Under the pieces are notes generated by a model. It was not told the origin of the DNA and searched no databases. It saw only the letters and a list, made by a program, of their open reading frames with translations. A program made the position numbers and the translations under genes. Source: Streptomyces seoulensis (GTDB lineage Bacteria > Actinomycetota > Actinomycetes > Streptomycetales > Streptomycetaceae). From it: a stretch of DNA of 64,000 nt. Each line of letters starts with the position of its first letter. The stretch's first letter is position 1. Positions 16,119-24,393 of this stretch are shown here, piece after piece. The stretch lies in contig NZ_AP025667.1 of assembly GCF_022846655.1 (NCBI RefSeq), forward strand, positions 3,013,001 through 3,077,000, read 5' to 3'.

Positions 16119-17486
16119 TCAGCGGCCGCGCCGGATCTGAGCCGCCCGCCGGGCCTCGGCCAGCTTGCGGGCCTCGTCGGTCTTGCGGGACGGCCGGCCC
16201 GCCGTGGTGCCCTTGCTGCTGCCCATGCCGCGGAAGGGGGCGTTCGTGTTCTTGGGACGCGCCGCGGCGGGACCTCCGTCGAGCGGGGTGCCGGACGGCT
16301 TACGGGCGCCGGTGATCCTGCTCAGCGCGGCCTCGCCCGAGCGCACCTTGGTGACGGTCGGCTCGATGCCCGCCTCGGACGTCACCTTGCCCAGTTCGCG
16401 CCGCTGACCCGACAGCGCCAGCGTGACCACGCTGCCTGAGCCGCCGCCGCGCGCGGTGCGGCCGGCGCGGTGCAGATAGTCCTTGGCTTCGGCGGGCGGG
16501 TCGACGTTGACGACGAGGTCGAGGTCGTCGATGTGCAGGCCGCGCGCCGCGACGTTGGTCGCCACCAGTGCGGTGATCTGCCCGTCCTTGAACTGCGCGA
16601 GGGTCCGGGTGCGCTGCGGCTGGGACTTGCCGCTGTGCAGCGCCGCCGCGTGCACCCCGCTGGCGCGCAGGTGCCGGGTGAGCTGGTCGACCCCGTGCTT
16701 GGTGTCCAGGAACAGCAGGACACGGCCCTCGCGGGCGGCGATCTCCGTCGTCACGGCGTACCGGTCGGGCCCGTGCACGACCAGGACGTGGTGGTCCATC
16801 GTCGTGACCGCGCCCGCGGACGGGTCGACCGAGTGCACGGCCGGGTCCTGGAGGTGGTCGCGGACCAGGTCGGCGACCTCGCGCTCCAGGGTCGCGGAGA
16901 ACAGCAGGCGCTGGCCGTCGGGGCGCACCTGCTCGAGCGCCTCGGTGACCTGCGGCAGGAAGCCCATGTCGCACATCTGGTCGGCCTCGTCGAGCACGGT
17001 GATGCGTACGCGGCCCAGCCGGCACGCCTTGCGCTCGATGAGGTCGTGCAGCCGGCCGGGGGTGGCGACGACGACCTCGGCGCCGTCGCGCAGCGCGGCG
17101 ATCTGCCGTCCGATCGACATCCCGCCGACGACCGCGGCCATCCGCAGCCCCAGCGCGTCGGCGTACGGGGTGAGCGCCTCGCAGACCTGCTGGGCCAGTT
17201 CACGGGTGGGCACCAGGATCAGGGCCAGCGGCTGCTTCGACTCCGCCCGGCGGCCCGCCGTACGCGCGAGCAGGGGGAGGCCGAAGGCGAGGGTCTTGCC
17301 CGAGCCGGTGCGCGCGCGTCCCAGGACGTCGCGTCCGGCGAGGGCGTCGGGGATCGTGGCCGCCTGGATCGGGAAGGGCTCGCGCACGTCCAGCTCCACG
17401 AGCTTGCGCTGCACCGCGGGCGGCAGGTCGAGGCCGGCGAAGGAGGGGACCGAGGGCTGGGACGCGCCGGGGTCGGGGTGGTTCAT
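16119..17486 (-). CDS. DEAD-box ATP-dependent RNA helicase
   Basis: 455 residues, ATG 17486 with GGAAGG upstream. Motifs in order: phenylalanine and Q motif (FAGLDLPPAVQ, PFPIQ with Gln41), motif I ARTGSGKT (58-65), Ia PTREL (93-97), GG, TPGR, motif II DEAD (166-169), motif III SAT (197-199), motif V ATNVAARGLHIDDLD and motif VI HRAGRTARGG. The C-terminal 90 residues are basic and low-complexity (GRPSRKTDEARKLAEAR), typical of RNA-binding tails. Role: ATP-driven unwinding of RNA duplexes, in cold or ribosome-assembly contexts. The 260 bases before it hold the divergent promoters for this gene and the phosphatase gene at 17747, without a further gene. Confidence 0.96.
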   Translation of the reverse strand: MNHPDPGASQPSVPSFAGLDLPPAVQRKLVELDVREPFPIQAATIPDALAGRDVLGRARTGSGKTLAFGLPLLARTAGRRAESKQPLALILVPTRELAQQVCEALTPYADALGLRMAAVVGGMSIGRQIAALRDGAEVVVATPGRLHDLIERKACRLGRVRITVLDEADQMCDMGFLPQVTEALEQVRPDGQRLLFSATLEREVADLVRDHLQDPAVHSVDPSAGAVTTMDHHVLVVHGPDRYAVTTEIAAREGRVLLFLDTKHGVDQLTRHLRASGVHAAALHSGKSQPQRTRTLAQFKDGQITALVATNVAARGLHIDDLDLVVNVDPPAEAKDYLHRAGRTARGGGSGSVVTLALSGQRRELGKVTSEAGIEPTVTKVRSGEAALSRITGARKPSGTPLDGGPAAARPKNTNAPFRGMGSSKGTTAGRPSRKTDEARKLAEARRAAQIRRGR

Positions 17487-17746
17487 GACAAGCCTTCCGT
17501 AGAGAGGACGTACCGAGGAAGGCCCGGTAGGACGAGGGACGGTGACCGGACGGGCGGGTCACCGGCCGTCACTACCGTGCAAAAGTTTCACGCTAACACA
17601 AGGGGTGGTGACGGGCGCCCCCGGCCGGGGGCGCCGCCCGGCTCGCGCAGGAGCGGTTCGGGGGCGCACGGCATAGTGGTATGAGCTGATGCAAAAGACG
17701 CGGCCCGTGTGCGCGCACCGGGCCGGTCGACGGGAAGGCGACAGGT

Positions 17747-19816
17747 ATGGGTGCCAAGGACCTGTGGGACCACGGGCCCGGCCCGGCCGCGGACCGGGCC
17801 GTCCGGGTGCCCGGCGGGCTCCTCGACCTGCTCCATGCCTCCGCCGTGGTCCTGGACGCCGAGGGCCGGATCGTCCTGTGGAGCCCGGAGGCCGAGCACC
17901 TGTTCGGCTACGACGCCGCCGAGGCGCTCGGCAGGTCCCTCATCGATCTGCTGGCGCTGCCGGAGGACGCGCAACGCATCCACGAACTGTTCACGCAGGC
18001 GCAGGTCGGCACCAGTTTCGCGGGGGTCTTCCTCGCCCGGTGCAAGGACGGCACGACCCGTTCGGTCGAATACCGCAAGGGCCGTCTGCACGACCCCGAG
18101 GGGAACGTGCTCGGGCTGGCGCTCGCCGCCGACGTGGACACCGTGCGCCGGGTGGAGAGCGACCTGGCCCTGTCCGAGCTGCTGATCAACCAGTCGCCGG
18201 TCGGCCTCGCCGTCTTCGACACCGAGCTGCGCTGGATGCGGATCAACGCCGCCCTGACCACCGCCAACGGGGTGACCGAGGAGGACGTGGTCGGGCGGCG
18301 GCTGGAGGACACGCTGCCGGGGGTGGACTCGCGGGCCATCGAGGCGGCGATGCGGCAGGTGCTGCGTACCGGCGAGCCGATCCTCGACCACCGCACCATC
18401 GGCCGCGTCCCGGCCGACCCCGACCACGAACACGCCTGGTCGGAGTCGTACTACCGGATCGAGGACCGGCGCGGGAAGGTGCTGGGCGTTGCGGTCTCGG
18501 TCGTGGACGTCACCGCGCGCCATCTCGCCGCGGCCGAGATCGCGGCGGCGCACAGGCACCTGGCCACCCTCTCCGAGGCCAGCGCCGACATCGGCAGCAC
18601 GCTCGATCTGCGGCAGACGGCGCGGGAGCTGGCCGAGGCCGTCGTGCCCCGGTTCGCCGACCTGGCCACCGTCGACCTGCTGGAGTCCGTCGCCACCGGG
18701 CGCCGGACCACCACCGGCGAACAGGCCCGGTTCGTCACCGTCGCCGTGGCCCCCGCCCACCCGGACGACGACATGGGCGGCACCGCGCTGTGGGAGAACC
18801 TCGGCACCGAGGAGCCGGCCCCGATGATGCGCCGCAGCGTCCGGGAGGCCACGCCGACCATGATCTCCCGCGTGGACGGGGCCGCGCTGCGGCGGATCTC
18901 CGGCGACGAACAGGCGGTCGCGGCGCTCCGCAAGGCGGGTGTACGCAGCTACCTCGCGGCGCCGCTGGTCGCGCGGGGCACCGTGCTGGGCGTGCTCAGC
19001 CTGTACCGCACGGGCAACACCCGCCCCTTCGACAGCCGTGACCTGCAGATGGTGTGCGAGATCGTCGGACGGGCGGCCATCAGCGTGGACAACGCCCTGC
19101 TGTACGGCCGCGAGCGGGACACCGCGCTCACCCTCCAGCGCAGCCTGCTCCCGCAGACCCCGCCCGACCAGCCCGAGGGCCTGGAGATCGCCGTCGGCTA
19201 CCGCCCCGCGGGCAGTGGCACCGAGGTCGGCGGTGACTGGTACGACGTACTGCCGCTCAGCGACGGCAAGGTGGGTCTCGTGGTCGGCGACGTGATGGGC
19301 AGCGGTGTCCGGGCCGCCGCCATCATGGGGCAACTGCGCACCACCACACGGGCCTTGGCCCGGCTCGACCTGCCGCCGGCCGAACTGCTCGGCCATCTGG
19401 ACGAGACCGCCGCCACCCTCAGCGAGTCCTTCGCCACCTGCGTCTACGCGGTCTTCGACCCCAGGCGCGGCACCTGCACCCTCTCCTGCGCGGGTCATCT
19501 CCCGCCCATTCTGGTCCAGTCGGACCAAGGGGCCACGCTCCTCGACATCCCCACCGCCGCGCCCCTGGGTGTCGGGGGAGTGCCCTTCGGCACGCTGGAG
19601 GTGAAGCTTCCCGAGGGTTCTCTGCTGGCCCTGTACACCGACGGCCTGGTCGAGACCAGGGGCGACGCCATCGACGTGGGGCTGCACGCCCTCTGCCGCG
19701 GCCTGGAAGGCGCGACCGGTTCCCTTCAGCAGACCTGCGACCGGCTCCTCGACACGGTCGACCGCTCCTCGGGGGACGACGTGGCGTTGCTGCTGGCGCG
19801 GTTCGGCGGGGCGTAG
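17747..19816 (+). CDS. PAS-PAS-GAF-PP2C (SpoIIE/RsbU-type) serine phosphatase
   Basis: 689 residues, ATG 17747 after GGAAGG. Residues about 20-130 form a first PAS domain (VLDAEGRIVLWSPEAEHLFG), 140-270 a second (SPVGLAVFDTELRWMRINAAL), 285-450 a GAF domain (DLRQTARELAEAVVPRFADL, YLAAPLVARGTVLGVLSLYR), and 470-689 the PP2C domain with metal-binding Asp residues in GGDWYDVLPL, GDVMGSG, LYTDGLVET and SGDDVALLLAR. The enzyme should dephosphorylate an anti-anti-sigma protein and so release a stress sigma factor; no STAS or kinase gene is adjacent, but an anti-sigma HATPase and SigB-type sigma gene are at 58.7-60.3 kb. Confidence 0.93.
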   Translation: MGAKDLWDHGPGPAADRAVRVPGGLLDLLHASAVVLDAEGRIVLWSPEAEHLFGYDAAEALGRSLIDLLALPEDAQRIHELFTQAQVGTSFAGVFLARCKDGTTRSVEYRKGRLHDPEGNVLGLALAADVDTVRRVESDLALSELLINQSPVGLAVFDTELRWMRINAALTTANGVTEEDVVGRRLEDTLPGVDSRAIEAAMRQVLRTGEPILDHRTIGRVPADPDHEHAWSESYYRIEDRRGKVLGVAVSVVDVTARHLAAAEIAAAHRHLATLSEASADIGSTLDLRQTARELAEAVVPRFADLATVDLLESVATGRRTTTGEQARFVTVAVAPAHPDDDMGGTALWENLGTEEPAPMMRRSVREATPTMISRVDGAALRRISGDEQAVAALRKAGVRSYLAAPLVARGTVLGVLSLYRTGNTRPFDSRDLQMVCEIVGRAAISVDNALLYGRERDTALTLQRSLLPQTPPDQPEGLEIAVGYRPAGSGTEVGGDWYDVLPLSDGKVGLVVGDVMGSGVRAAAIMGQLRTTTRALARLDLPPAELLGHLDETAATLSESFATCVYAVFDPRRGTCTLSCAGHLPPILVQSDQGATLLDIPTAAPLGVGGVPFGTLEVKLPEGSLLALYTDGLVETRGDAIDVGLHALCRGLEGATGSLQQTCDRLLDTVDRSSGDDVALLLARFGGA

Positions 19817-19826
19817 GACGCATGCG

Positions 19827-19857
19827 CGCCGGGCGCGCCGTGGTGGCGCGCCCGGCG
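19827..19857. terminator. Strong inverted repeat between convergent genes
   Basis: CGCCGGGCGCGCC (19827-19839), loop GTGGT, GGCGCGCCCGGCG (19845-19857): perfect 13-base stem located between the stops of the phosphatase and phospholipase genes; likely a bidirectional terminator. Confidence 0.7.
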
Positions 19858-19864
19858 GAGCGGG

Positions 19865-20350
19865 TCAGGAGCGGGCGGTGTCCGCGCCCTTCAGGCCGAA
19901 GATGTCGACCGCGTGGTAGTAGGTCCACGCCGTCGAGTTGCAGGAGGTCTTGGTGGCGCCGGAGTAGTTGTTGCAGACGCGCTTGAGGTCCTCGTAGAAG
20001 GCGGAGTCGATACGGGACTTGTTCGCGGAGAAGGTGCCGGCGGCCTTGTAGTTGCGGTAGCCGAAGTCGTGGCGGGCGCACGCCGTCTGGAAGGGGAAGC
20101 CGAACGGGTTGTCGGGCGAGGAGCTGCAGTAGTCCGTCGACCAGTCGAAGCCGTAGGCCGCCCAGGCGCCCTGGTTCGCCCTGGCGGAGACCCACGCGTT
20201 GTAGCTGGCCGCGCTGGTCTGCGTCCAGGAGCTCAGCACCTGCGGCTTGTCGGCGGGAGCCGCCGAGGCGTCGCTCGCGAGTACCAGCACCACGGGCAGC
20301 GCCAGTGCGGCACCGGCGGCGGCGAGGGAGACGGCGTGGGGACGGCGCAT
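19865..20350 (-). CDS. Secreted prokaryotic phospholipase A2
   Basis: 161 residues, ATG 20350 with GGAGG upstream. Residues 1-30 are a Sec signal peptide (basic start, hydrophobic core ALALPVVLVLA, cleavage after ASA). The active-site helix CARHDFGYRN at 91-100 has the His94-Asp95 pair, with a further helix RIDSAFYEDLKRVC, as in the Streptomyces violaceoruber enzyme. Four Cys (75, 91, 126, 137) can form the two disulfides of that family. It hydrolyses the sn-2 ester of phospholipids outside the cell, with calcium. Length and layout are normal. Confidence 0.95.
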   Translation of the reverse strand: MRRPHAVSLAAAGAALALPVVLVLASDASAAPADKPQVLSSWTQTSAASYNAWVSARANQGAWAAYGFDWSTDYCSSSPDNPFGFPFQTACARHDFGYRNYKAAGTFSANKSRIDSAFYEDLKRVCNNYSGATKTSCNSTAWTYYHAVDIFGLKGADTARS

Positions 20351-20529
20351 GAAAGACCTCCGGAGTGTGGGGCCCAGCAAGCCTCGCGGGGTTTGCGAGG
20401 CGGGGTCAGCTTGGACCAGAACTCCGTCACATGAACAGTCCATGTCAAAGAATTCTTCGAGGAAATTCAACAAACTGTCAGCCGCAATCCGGCTCAACCC
20501 GGCAAATTCGAGGCGGACTTCGAACGCCC

Positions 20530-20561
20530 GGAGCCCCGGCGGACGGTCCCGCCGGGGCTCC
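20530..20561. terminator. Inverted repeat in the phospholipase/isomerase intergenic region
   Basis: GGAGCCCCGGCGG (20530-20542), loop ACGGTC, CCGCCGGGGCTCC (20549-20561), a perfect 13-base stem. It follows no intact gene on either strand, but lies just beyond a broken leftward reading frame ending at 20579. Confidence 0.6.
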
Positions 20562-20578
20562 GGTGAGTGCTCGGCCGG

Positions 20579-20712
20579 TCAGGCCGGGACGCGGCCCGCC
20601 GCCACGGAGCGGTGGATCTCCTCCGCCCGGACCACCGAGCGGACGTGGGATGTCCCAGCCACAGCAGCACCGGGGCGCCGAGCAGCACGAAGTGCGGTGG
20701 CGTCAATCCCAT
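20579..20712 (-). pseudogene. Possible frameshifted small gene
   Basis: Reading leftward, one frame from ATG 20712 (MGLTPPHFVLLGAPVLLWLG) has G/C third positions and a hydrophobic segment, then the G/C-third pattern moves to another frame that ends in SVVRAEEIHRSVAAGRVPA before a TGA at 20579. The switch falls near 20645. No clear ribosome binding site precedes the ATG. A hairpin terminator follows at 20530-20561. Together this looks like a broken gene for a membrane peptide of about 45 residues. The rest of the 438-base gap (20351-20578 and 20713-20789) shows nothing else beyond promoter-like sequence. Confidence 0.3.
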
Positions 20713-20789
20713 CTGTCGGCATCGTGAGCCGAGTTGGGTAGCGTGGAGTCCTGTACAGGCACAGCGAGCGACACAGTGAGGGGCGACTC

Positions 20790-21239
20790 GTGCGTATCTC
20801 CGTCTCCTCCGACATGGACGAACCGGTTGCCCGTCTCCTCGTGGCCGAATTGCGCGGCCGGGGGCATGAGGTGCGTGAGTACGGCGCACTGCGGGCCGGG
20901 GCGGACCCGCGGTGGGCGGTGTGCTCGGAGGCCGCCGCGCGGGACGTGGCCGAGGGTGCGGCCGAGCAGGCGGTCGTCTGCTGCTGGACCGGCACCGGCG
21001 CCTCGATCGCCGCGAACAAGGTGCCAGGGGTGCGCGCCGCCCTCTGCGCGGACGCCGCCACGGCGGACGGCGCCCGCCGCTGGAACGACGCCAACGTCCT
21101 CGCGCTCAGCCTGCGGCTCACCTCGGCGCCGCTGCTGAAGGAGATCCTCGACGCCTGGTTCGCGGCCGCGCCGAGTCAGGACGAGGAGGACCGCCGCAAC
21201 GTGGCCCACGTCGAAGCGCTCGACGCGCGGCCACGCTGA
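20790..21239 (+). CDS. RpiB/LacAB-family sugar-phosphate isomerase homologue
   Basis: 149 residues, GTG 20790. The fold is shown by MRISVSSDMDEPVARLLVAE, LRGRGHEVREYGAL and the conserved anion-hole loop with catalytic Cys: VVCCWTGTGASIAANKVPG (residues 62-80), followed by VRAALCADAATADGARRWND. In ribose-5-phosphate isomerase B the loop is C-G-T-G-x-G; here the residue after Cys65 is Trp instead of Gly. The normal RpiB substrate-binding Asp/His in the N-terminal DHAG motif is replaced (SSDMDE). It may act on a different sugar phosphate. Monocistronic. Confidence 0.88.
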   Translation: MRISVSSDMDEPVARLLVAELRGRGHEVREYGALRAGADPRWAVCSEAAARDVAEGAAEQAVVCCWTGTGASIAANKVPGVRAALCADAATADGARRWNDANVLALSLRLTSAPLLKEILDAWFAAAPSQDEEDRRNVAHVEALDARPR

Positions 21240-21278
21240 GACGGTCCCCGGTGCCGGCGGGTGCCGGTGCCCCTCGGG

Positions 21279-21644
21279 TCAGTGAGCGCCCAGGCCGCCC
21301 CCGCCGAAGGAGCCGCTGGAACCCTTGCTCCAGCGCGGTCGGTCCTTGTTCTCGCTGGTCTTGGTGCCCATGTTGCTGAGTTCGTAGGGGAGGAGCGCGC
21401 GTCCGCCCTTGGGGGTGCGCGGTATCTCGTCGGGTTCCCGGTTCTCCTGCACCTCCCGGGTCGCACCCTCCGGAGGCAGATGCGGCTGTTCGTCCGCGCT
21501 GGGGCGGGGCGGCTCACGGTCCTTGATCCGGCAAGACATCCAGAAGCCGCCCGCGAGCAGCCCGAGCACGGCCACGGCCACGACGAAGAGCACCAGGCTG
21601 ATCAGCCCGCTCGGTGCCGCCAACTGAGTCATTGCGGTGTTCAT
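21279..21644 (-). CDS. DUF6479 family small membrane protein
   Basis: 121 residues, ATG 21644. One N-terminal membrane helix (GLISLVLFVVAVAVLGLLAGGFW) followed by a polar, proline-rich and disordered cytoplasmic tail containing REVQENREPDEIPRTPKGGR, PYELSNMG and a C-terminal RWSKGSSGSFGGGGLG, all typical of the Streptomyces-specific DUF6479. Function unknown. A candidate SigB-type promoter ends only ten bases before the ATG, so the transcript is probably leaderless. Confidence 0.88.
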   Translation of the reverse strand: MNTAMTQLAAPSGLISLVLFVVAVAVLGLLAGGFWMSCRIKDREPPRPSADEQPHLPPEGATREVQENREPDEIPRTPKGGRALLPYELSNMGTKTSENKDRPRWSKGSSGSFGGGGLGAH

Positions 21645-21653
21645 AACAGTGGA

Positions 21654-21678
21654 GTACCCCGCATAAAAGGTATGAACC
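21654..21678 (-). promoter_or_regulatory. Candidate SigB-type promoter of the DUF6479 gene
   Basis: On the minus strand GGTTC (21678-21674), 14 bases, GGGTAC (21659-21654). The predicted start of transcription falls within a few bases of ATG 21644, giving a leaderless mRNA. Confidence 0.5.
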
Positions 21679-21807
21679 GGACAGTAGGGGGGTGTGGATG
21701 GATGCCCTGTGTGCCCATTCGCGCACCGTCCGTGTCCTTGAAATCGCCACGTCCACCGGGCCGTTGCTCACGCGTTTACGCCGCCGCGCCACGGCTACCC
21801 GCCCCGT

Positions 21808-22197
21808 GTGACACCTCCGCCCCCATCGCGAGAGCAGCTCTACCAGTTTCTGGAGGACCGGTTCGCCTGCGCCCAGGCATGCTCCGACTGCGCGCGGGCC
21901 TGCGCCGTGCGCGCCAGCCTCGTCGGCTCCTACGGCACCGCCGGACAGGAGCGCGCCCGCAGGCTCGGCATCATGTGCGCCGAGGTCTGCGACTCGACCT
22001 GCCGCGCGCTGTCCGAAGAGGGCCGCGCGGACGGCGAGGGCACCGAGGACGAGATCAGGCTCCAGTTGGAGTGGTGCCGCTCGCTGTGCGTCGAGGCCGC
22101 CGAGGCGTTCGAGGGCCAGCCCGGTGCCGAGAACGCCGCCACGGCCTGCCGTACCTGCGCGCAGGCGTGCGTGGACTTCATGGCGGCCCTCGCCTGA
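21808..22197 (+). CDS. Cys-rich four-helix-bundle protein, probable copper storage type
   Basis: 129 residues, GTG 21808. Four amphipathic helices carry 12 Cys in C-x3-C and C-x2-C spacing: CAQACSDCARAC, then MCAEVCDSTC, WCRSLC and CRTCAQAC. This matches the DUF326/Csp four-helix bundles that bind many Cu(I) ions inside a hydrophobic core; such genes in Streptomyces are often misnamed ferredoxin, but the spacing does not fit an iron-sulphur ferredoxin. No signal peptide or Tat motif, so it would be cytosolic. Metal binding is inferred. Confidence 0.8.
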   Translation: MTPPPPSREQLYQFLEDRFACAQACSDCARACAVRASLVGSYGTAGQERARRLGIMCAEVCDSTCRALSEEGRADGEGTEDEIRLQLEWCRSLCVEAAEAFEGQPGAENAATACRTCAQACVDFMAALA

Positions 22198-22235
22198 CCC
22201 CGCGCCCCGTGCCGCGCGGACCTTCGGGTCCGGCG

Positions 22236-22261
22236 GCCTCGGCCCGAGGCGGGCCGGGTAC
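22236..22261 (+). promoter_or_regulatory. Candidate SigB-type promoter of the lipoprotein gene
   Basis: GCCTC (22236-22240), 15 bases, GGGTAC (22256-22261). Transcription would start near 22268, about 76 bases before the TTG start at 22344. Confidence 0.4.
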
Positions 22262-22343
22262 TGGCTGAACAGGGGCTCGCTGCTCCAGTATCTCTACTCC
22301 GACGCACCGGTGCGCTCACCGACGCCCTTTTCCAGGAGCAGAG

Positions 22344-22877
22344 TTGTTCCCCACCTTCCCGTCCCGCCTCCGCCGCACCGCGCTCGTGGCGGCCCTCGTG
22401 CTGCCCGCCGCCCTGCTCGGCGGGTGTTCCCTCGTCCGCGGCGGCGGGAGCTGCGAGGATTCCGGGGCCGCGCGCAAGGACCTCGCCGCCCAGCCGGTGC
22501 TGTCCTCGCACCCCGCCGGTGCCGTCGCCCCCGCCAACTACCGCGGCGCGGGCGTCTCCACCGGCTGCGACGACGACAGCCCCGGCACGGCCTGGCTCCA
22601 CGCGGACCGCGTCTACGCCTTCACCGGCACCCGCGAGGAGGTCGTCGACCACTACGCCCGCACCGCCGCCGCACAGGGCTGGCGCAGCGACCCCGCCGCC
22701 CGCGCCGACGCCGCCTGCTGGACCCGCACCGCCGACGGCCGTCACCTGGTCCTCGTCGTCGACTTCCAGCTCGGCGCCTGGTCACCCGCCCCGGACCCCG
22801 GTCAGGGCATCGCCTACGAGGTGACCGTCGGCGCCAACGCCGAAGGCAGCGCGCAGGACGCGGGCTGCGCCGACTAG
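22344..22877 (+). CDS. Secreted lipoprotein of unknown function
   Basis: 177 residues, TTG 22344 preceded by AGGAG at five bases. The N-terminus has Arg residues, a hydrophobic core (TALVAALVLPAALL) and the lipobox LLGGC with Cys28, so it is lipidated and held on the outer face of the membrane. The mature part is an alpha/beta domain with AWLHADRVYAFTGTREEVVDHY, GWRSDP, CWTRTADGRHLVLVVDFQLG and four further Cys that could form disulfides. I do not recognise a named family. Convergent with the ankyrin/HEAT gene. Confidence 0.85.
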   Translation: MFPTFPSRLRRTALVAALVLPAALLGGCSLVRGGGSCEDSGAARKDLAAQPVLSSHPAGAVAPANYRGAGVSTGCDDDSPGTAWLHADRVYAFTGTREEVVDHYARTAAAQGWRSDPAARADAACWTRTADGRHLVLVVDFQLGAWSPAPDPGQGIAYEVTVGANAEGSAQDAGCAD

Positions 22878-22971
22878 CACGGTGACCGGACAGGTTGCCG
22901 GGACAGCGGCCGGTATCGCGCCGGAGCCTGGGCGCACACTCGACCGGCACCGTGCCGCTGGAAGCCAGGCC

Positions 22972-24225
22972 CTAGCCGCCATGCCGATGCTCGTAGCGCC
23001 ACACCGCATCCAGCAGCCAGGTGTCCGGCCACTCCGTCCGATCGACCGGACCGATCAGACGGGCACCGTCCACGCAGCGGGGGTCGTCGGCGTCGGCGAG
23101 GCCGCTGACGGCCTTGATGCGGACCAGCTGGTCGTCCTCGTCGAGGAACCCGGCCAGGATGTCGGCGCAGGCGAGGCCGCGGCCTTCGAACGCGTAGAGG
23201 TGCTCGCACACGATCGCGCGGACACGGGCGTCGGCGTCGCGGGCCAGCGCGGCGAGCACCTCCCACGCCTCGGGGTGGGTGAAGGCGTAGCGCGTCCTGC
23301 GCAGCGCCCCCGGCACCTGCGTGCGCACCCGCGGGTCGGGGTGCGTGCGGTGGGCCAGCACCACTTCCTCGATCCTCGGGTCGTCGAGTTCACTCAGCCC
23401 CTTCAGTACCGACGCGAGCACCGTCGGGTCCGTCTCCTCGAGGGCCCACGGCAGGAGGACATCCAGCGCCCGCCGCTCGAACCGGTACTCCTCACACCTG
23501 GGCGGACCGTCGAGGAGGACGAAATGCCACACGAGATCCGCGGCGAACAGTCGGCGCAGGGGGTCGGGGTCCGAACGCAGGGACAGGGCCGCTTCCCACG
23601 TCTCGTCGTCCAGCCGGTGGCCGAGCACGGCGGTCGTCTCCAACCAGTCGGCGTGGGTCCCGTCGGCGCGGGCCAGTGCCCGGGCGAGCAGCTCCTCGAA
23701 CGGCCGGCGCACCCCGAACTCCGCCTCCAGGCAGGTGAGCACGGCGGAGTGACCGTCGTACACGCTCTCCCCGCCGAGTGTGATCATGTCGTACTCGTTG
23801 GCGGGGTACCGGTCCATGATCCGCCGGCGACCGGCCGGGCCGGTGGCGCCGGTCACGCGGCCGAGACCCGCCTCCGCGCCGGTCTCCGACCAGCGACGCG
23901 CACAGGCCAGGAGGGCCTCCTGGTCCTCCTGCGTGAGCCGGTCCGCCGCTCCCACGAGCATGGCGCCGGTGAGGTCGGCGTCGCCGGAGGCGACGGCCCG
24001 CAGCAGCGGTGTGGTCCCGTCGGGCAGCGGCCGGAGCGGATCGGCGTCCGCGTCCAGCAGGGCTTGCGCGACGTAGCCGTCGAACGCGCCGACGGCGAGG
24101 CACAGCACAGGAGTGCCCTCGTCGTCCGCCGACTCCGGGTCGGCGCCCGCCCACAGCAGCTCCCGCACACGCTGCGCACGGCCCGCGCGCACCGCCTCGA
24201 CCAGATGGTCTTCCGCCCCCGGCAT
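22972..24225 (-). CDS. Ankyrin-like plus HEAT-repeat protein
   Basis: 417 residues, ATG 24225. Residues 1-110 show ankyrin-type units (LVEAVRAGRAQRVRELLWAG, GADPESADDEGTPVLCLAV, ADPLRPLPDGTTPLLRAVAS). Residues about 150-400 are helical HEAT-like repeats (PTVLASVLKGLSELDDPRIE, HPDPRVRTQVPGAL, ADARVRAIVCEHLYAF, DEDDQLVRIKAVSGLADADD). Both halves are protein-interaction scaffolds with no catalytic motif. No signal peptide. Monocistronic and convergent with the lipoprotein gene. Such proteins are common and poorly understood in Streptomyces. Confidence 0.88.
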   Translation of the reverse strand: MPGAEDHLVEAVRAGRAQRVRELLWAGADPESADDEGTPVLCLAVGAFDGYVAQALLDADADPLRPLPDGTTPLLRAVASGDADLTGAMLVGAADRLTQEDQEALLACARRWSETGAEAGLGRVTGATGPAGRRRIMDRYPANEYDMITLGGESVYDGHSAVLTCLEAEFGVRRPFEELLARALARADGTHADWLETTAVLGHRLDDETWEAALSLRSDPDPLRRLFAADLVWHFVLLDGPPRCEEYRFERRALDVLLPWALEETDPTVLASVLKGLSELDDPRIEEVVLAHRTHPDPRVRTQVPGALRRTRYAFTHPEAWEVLAALARDADARVRAIVCEHLYAFEGRGLACADILAGFLDEDDQLVRIKAVSGLADADDPRCVDGARLIGPVDRTEWPDTWLLDAVWRYEHRHGG

Positions 24226-24393
24226 TGCCCCGCTCCCCGCTGCCTGATCAGCCCCGTGGGACAGGGTAGTCGGCAGTGTCGATCAGGCGGAGGGCAGGCG
24301 CTCGGAGTCGTCGGCCCGGCGAACGTTCCCGGCCTGGAGCGTCAGTCCCCGCGCACCCCTACCCGGCGAAGATCAACCGTGCTACCAAGAACC

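Noticed and set aside
22882..24393. A 500-codon upstream extension of the FAD oxidoreductase frame
   Set aside because: It is antisense to the ankyrin/HEAT gene and has no recognisable domain; the flavoprotein starts at ATG 24394.
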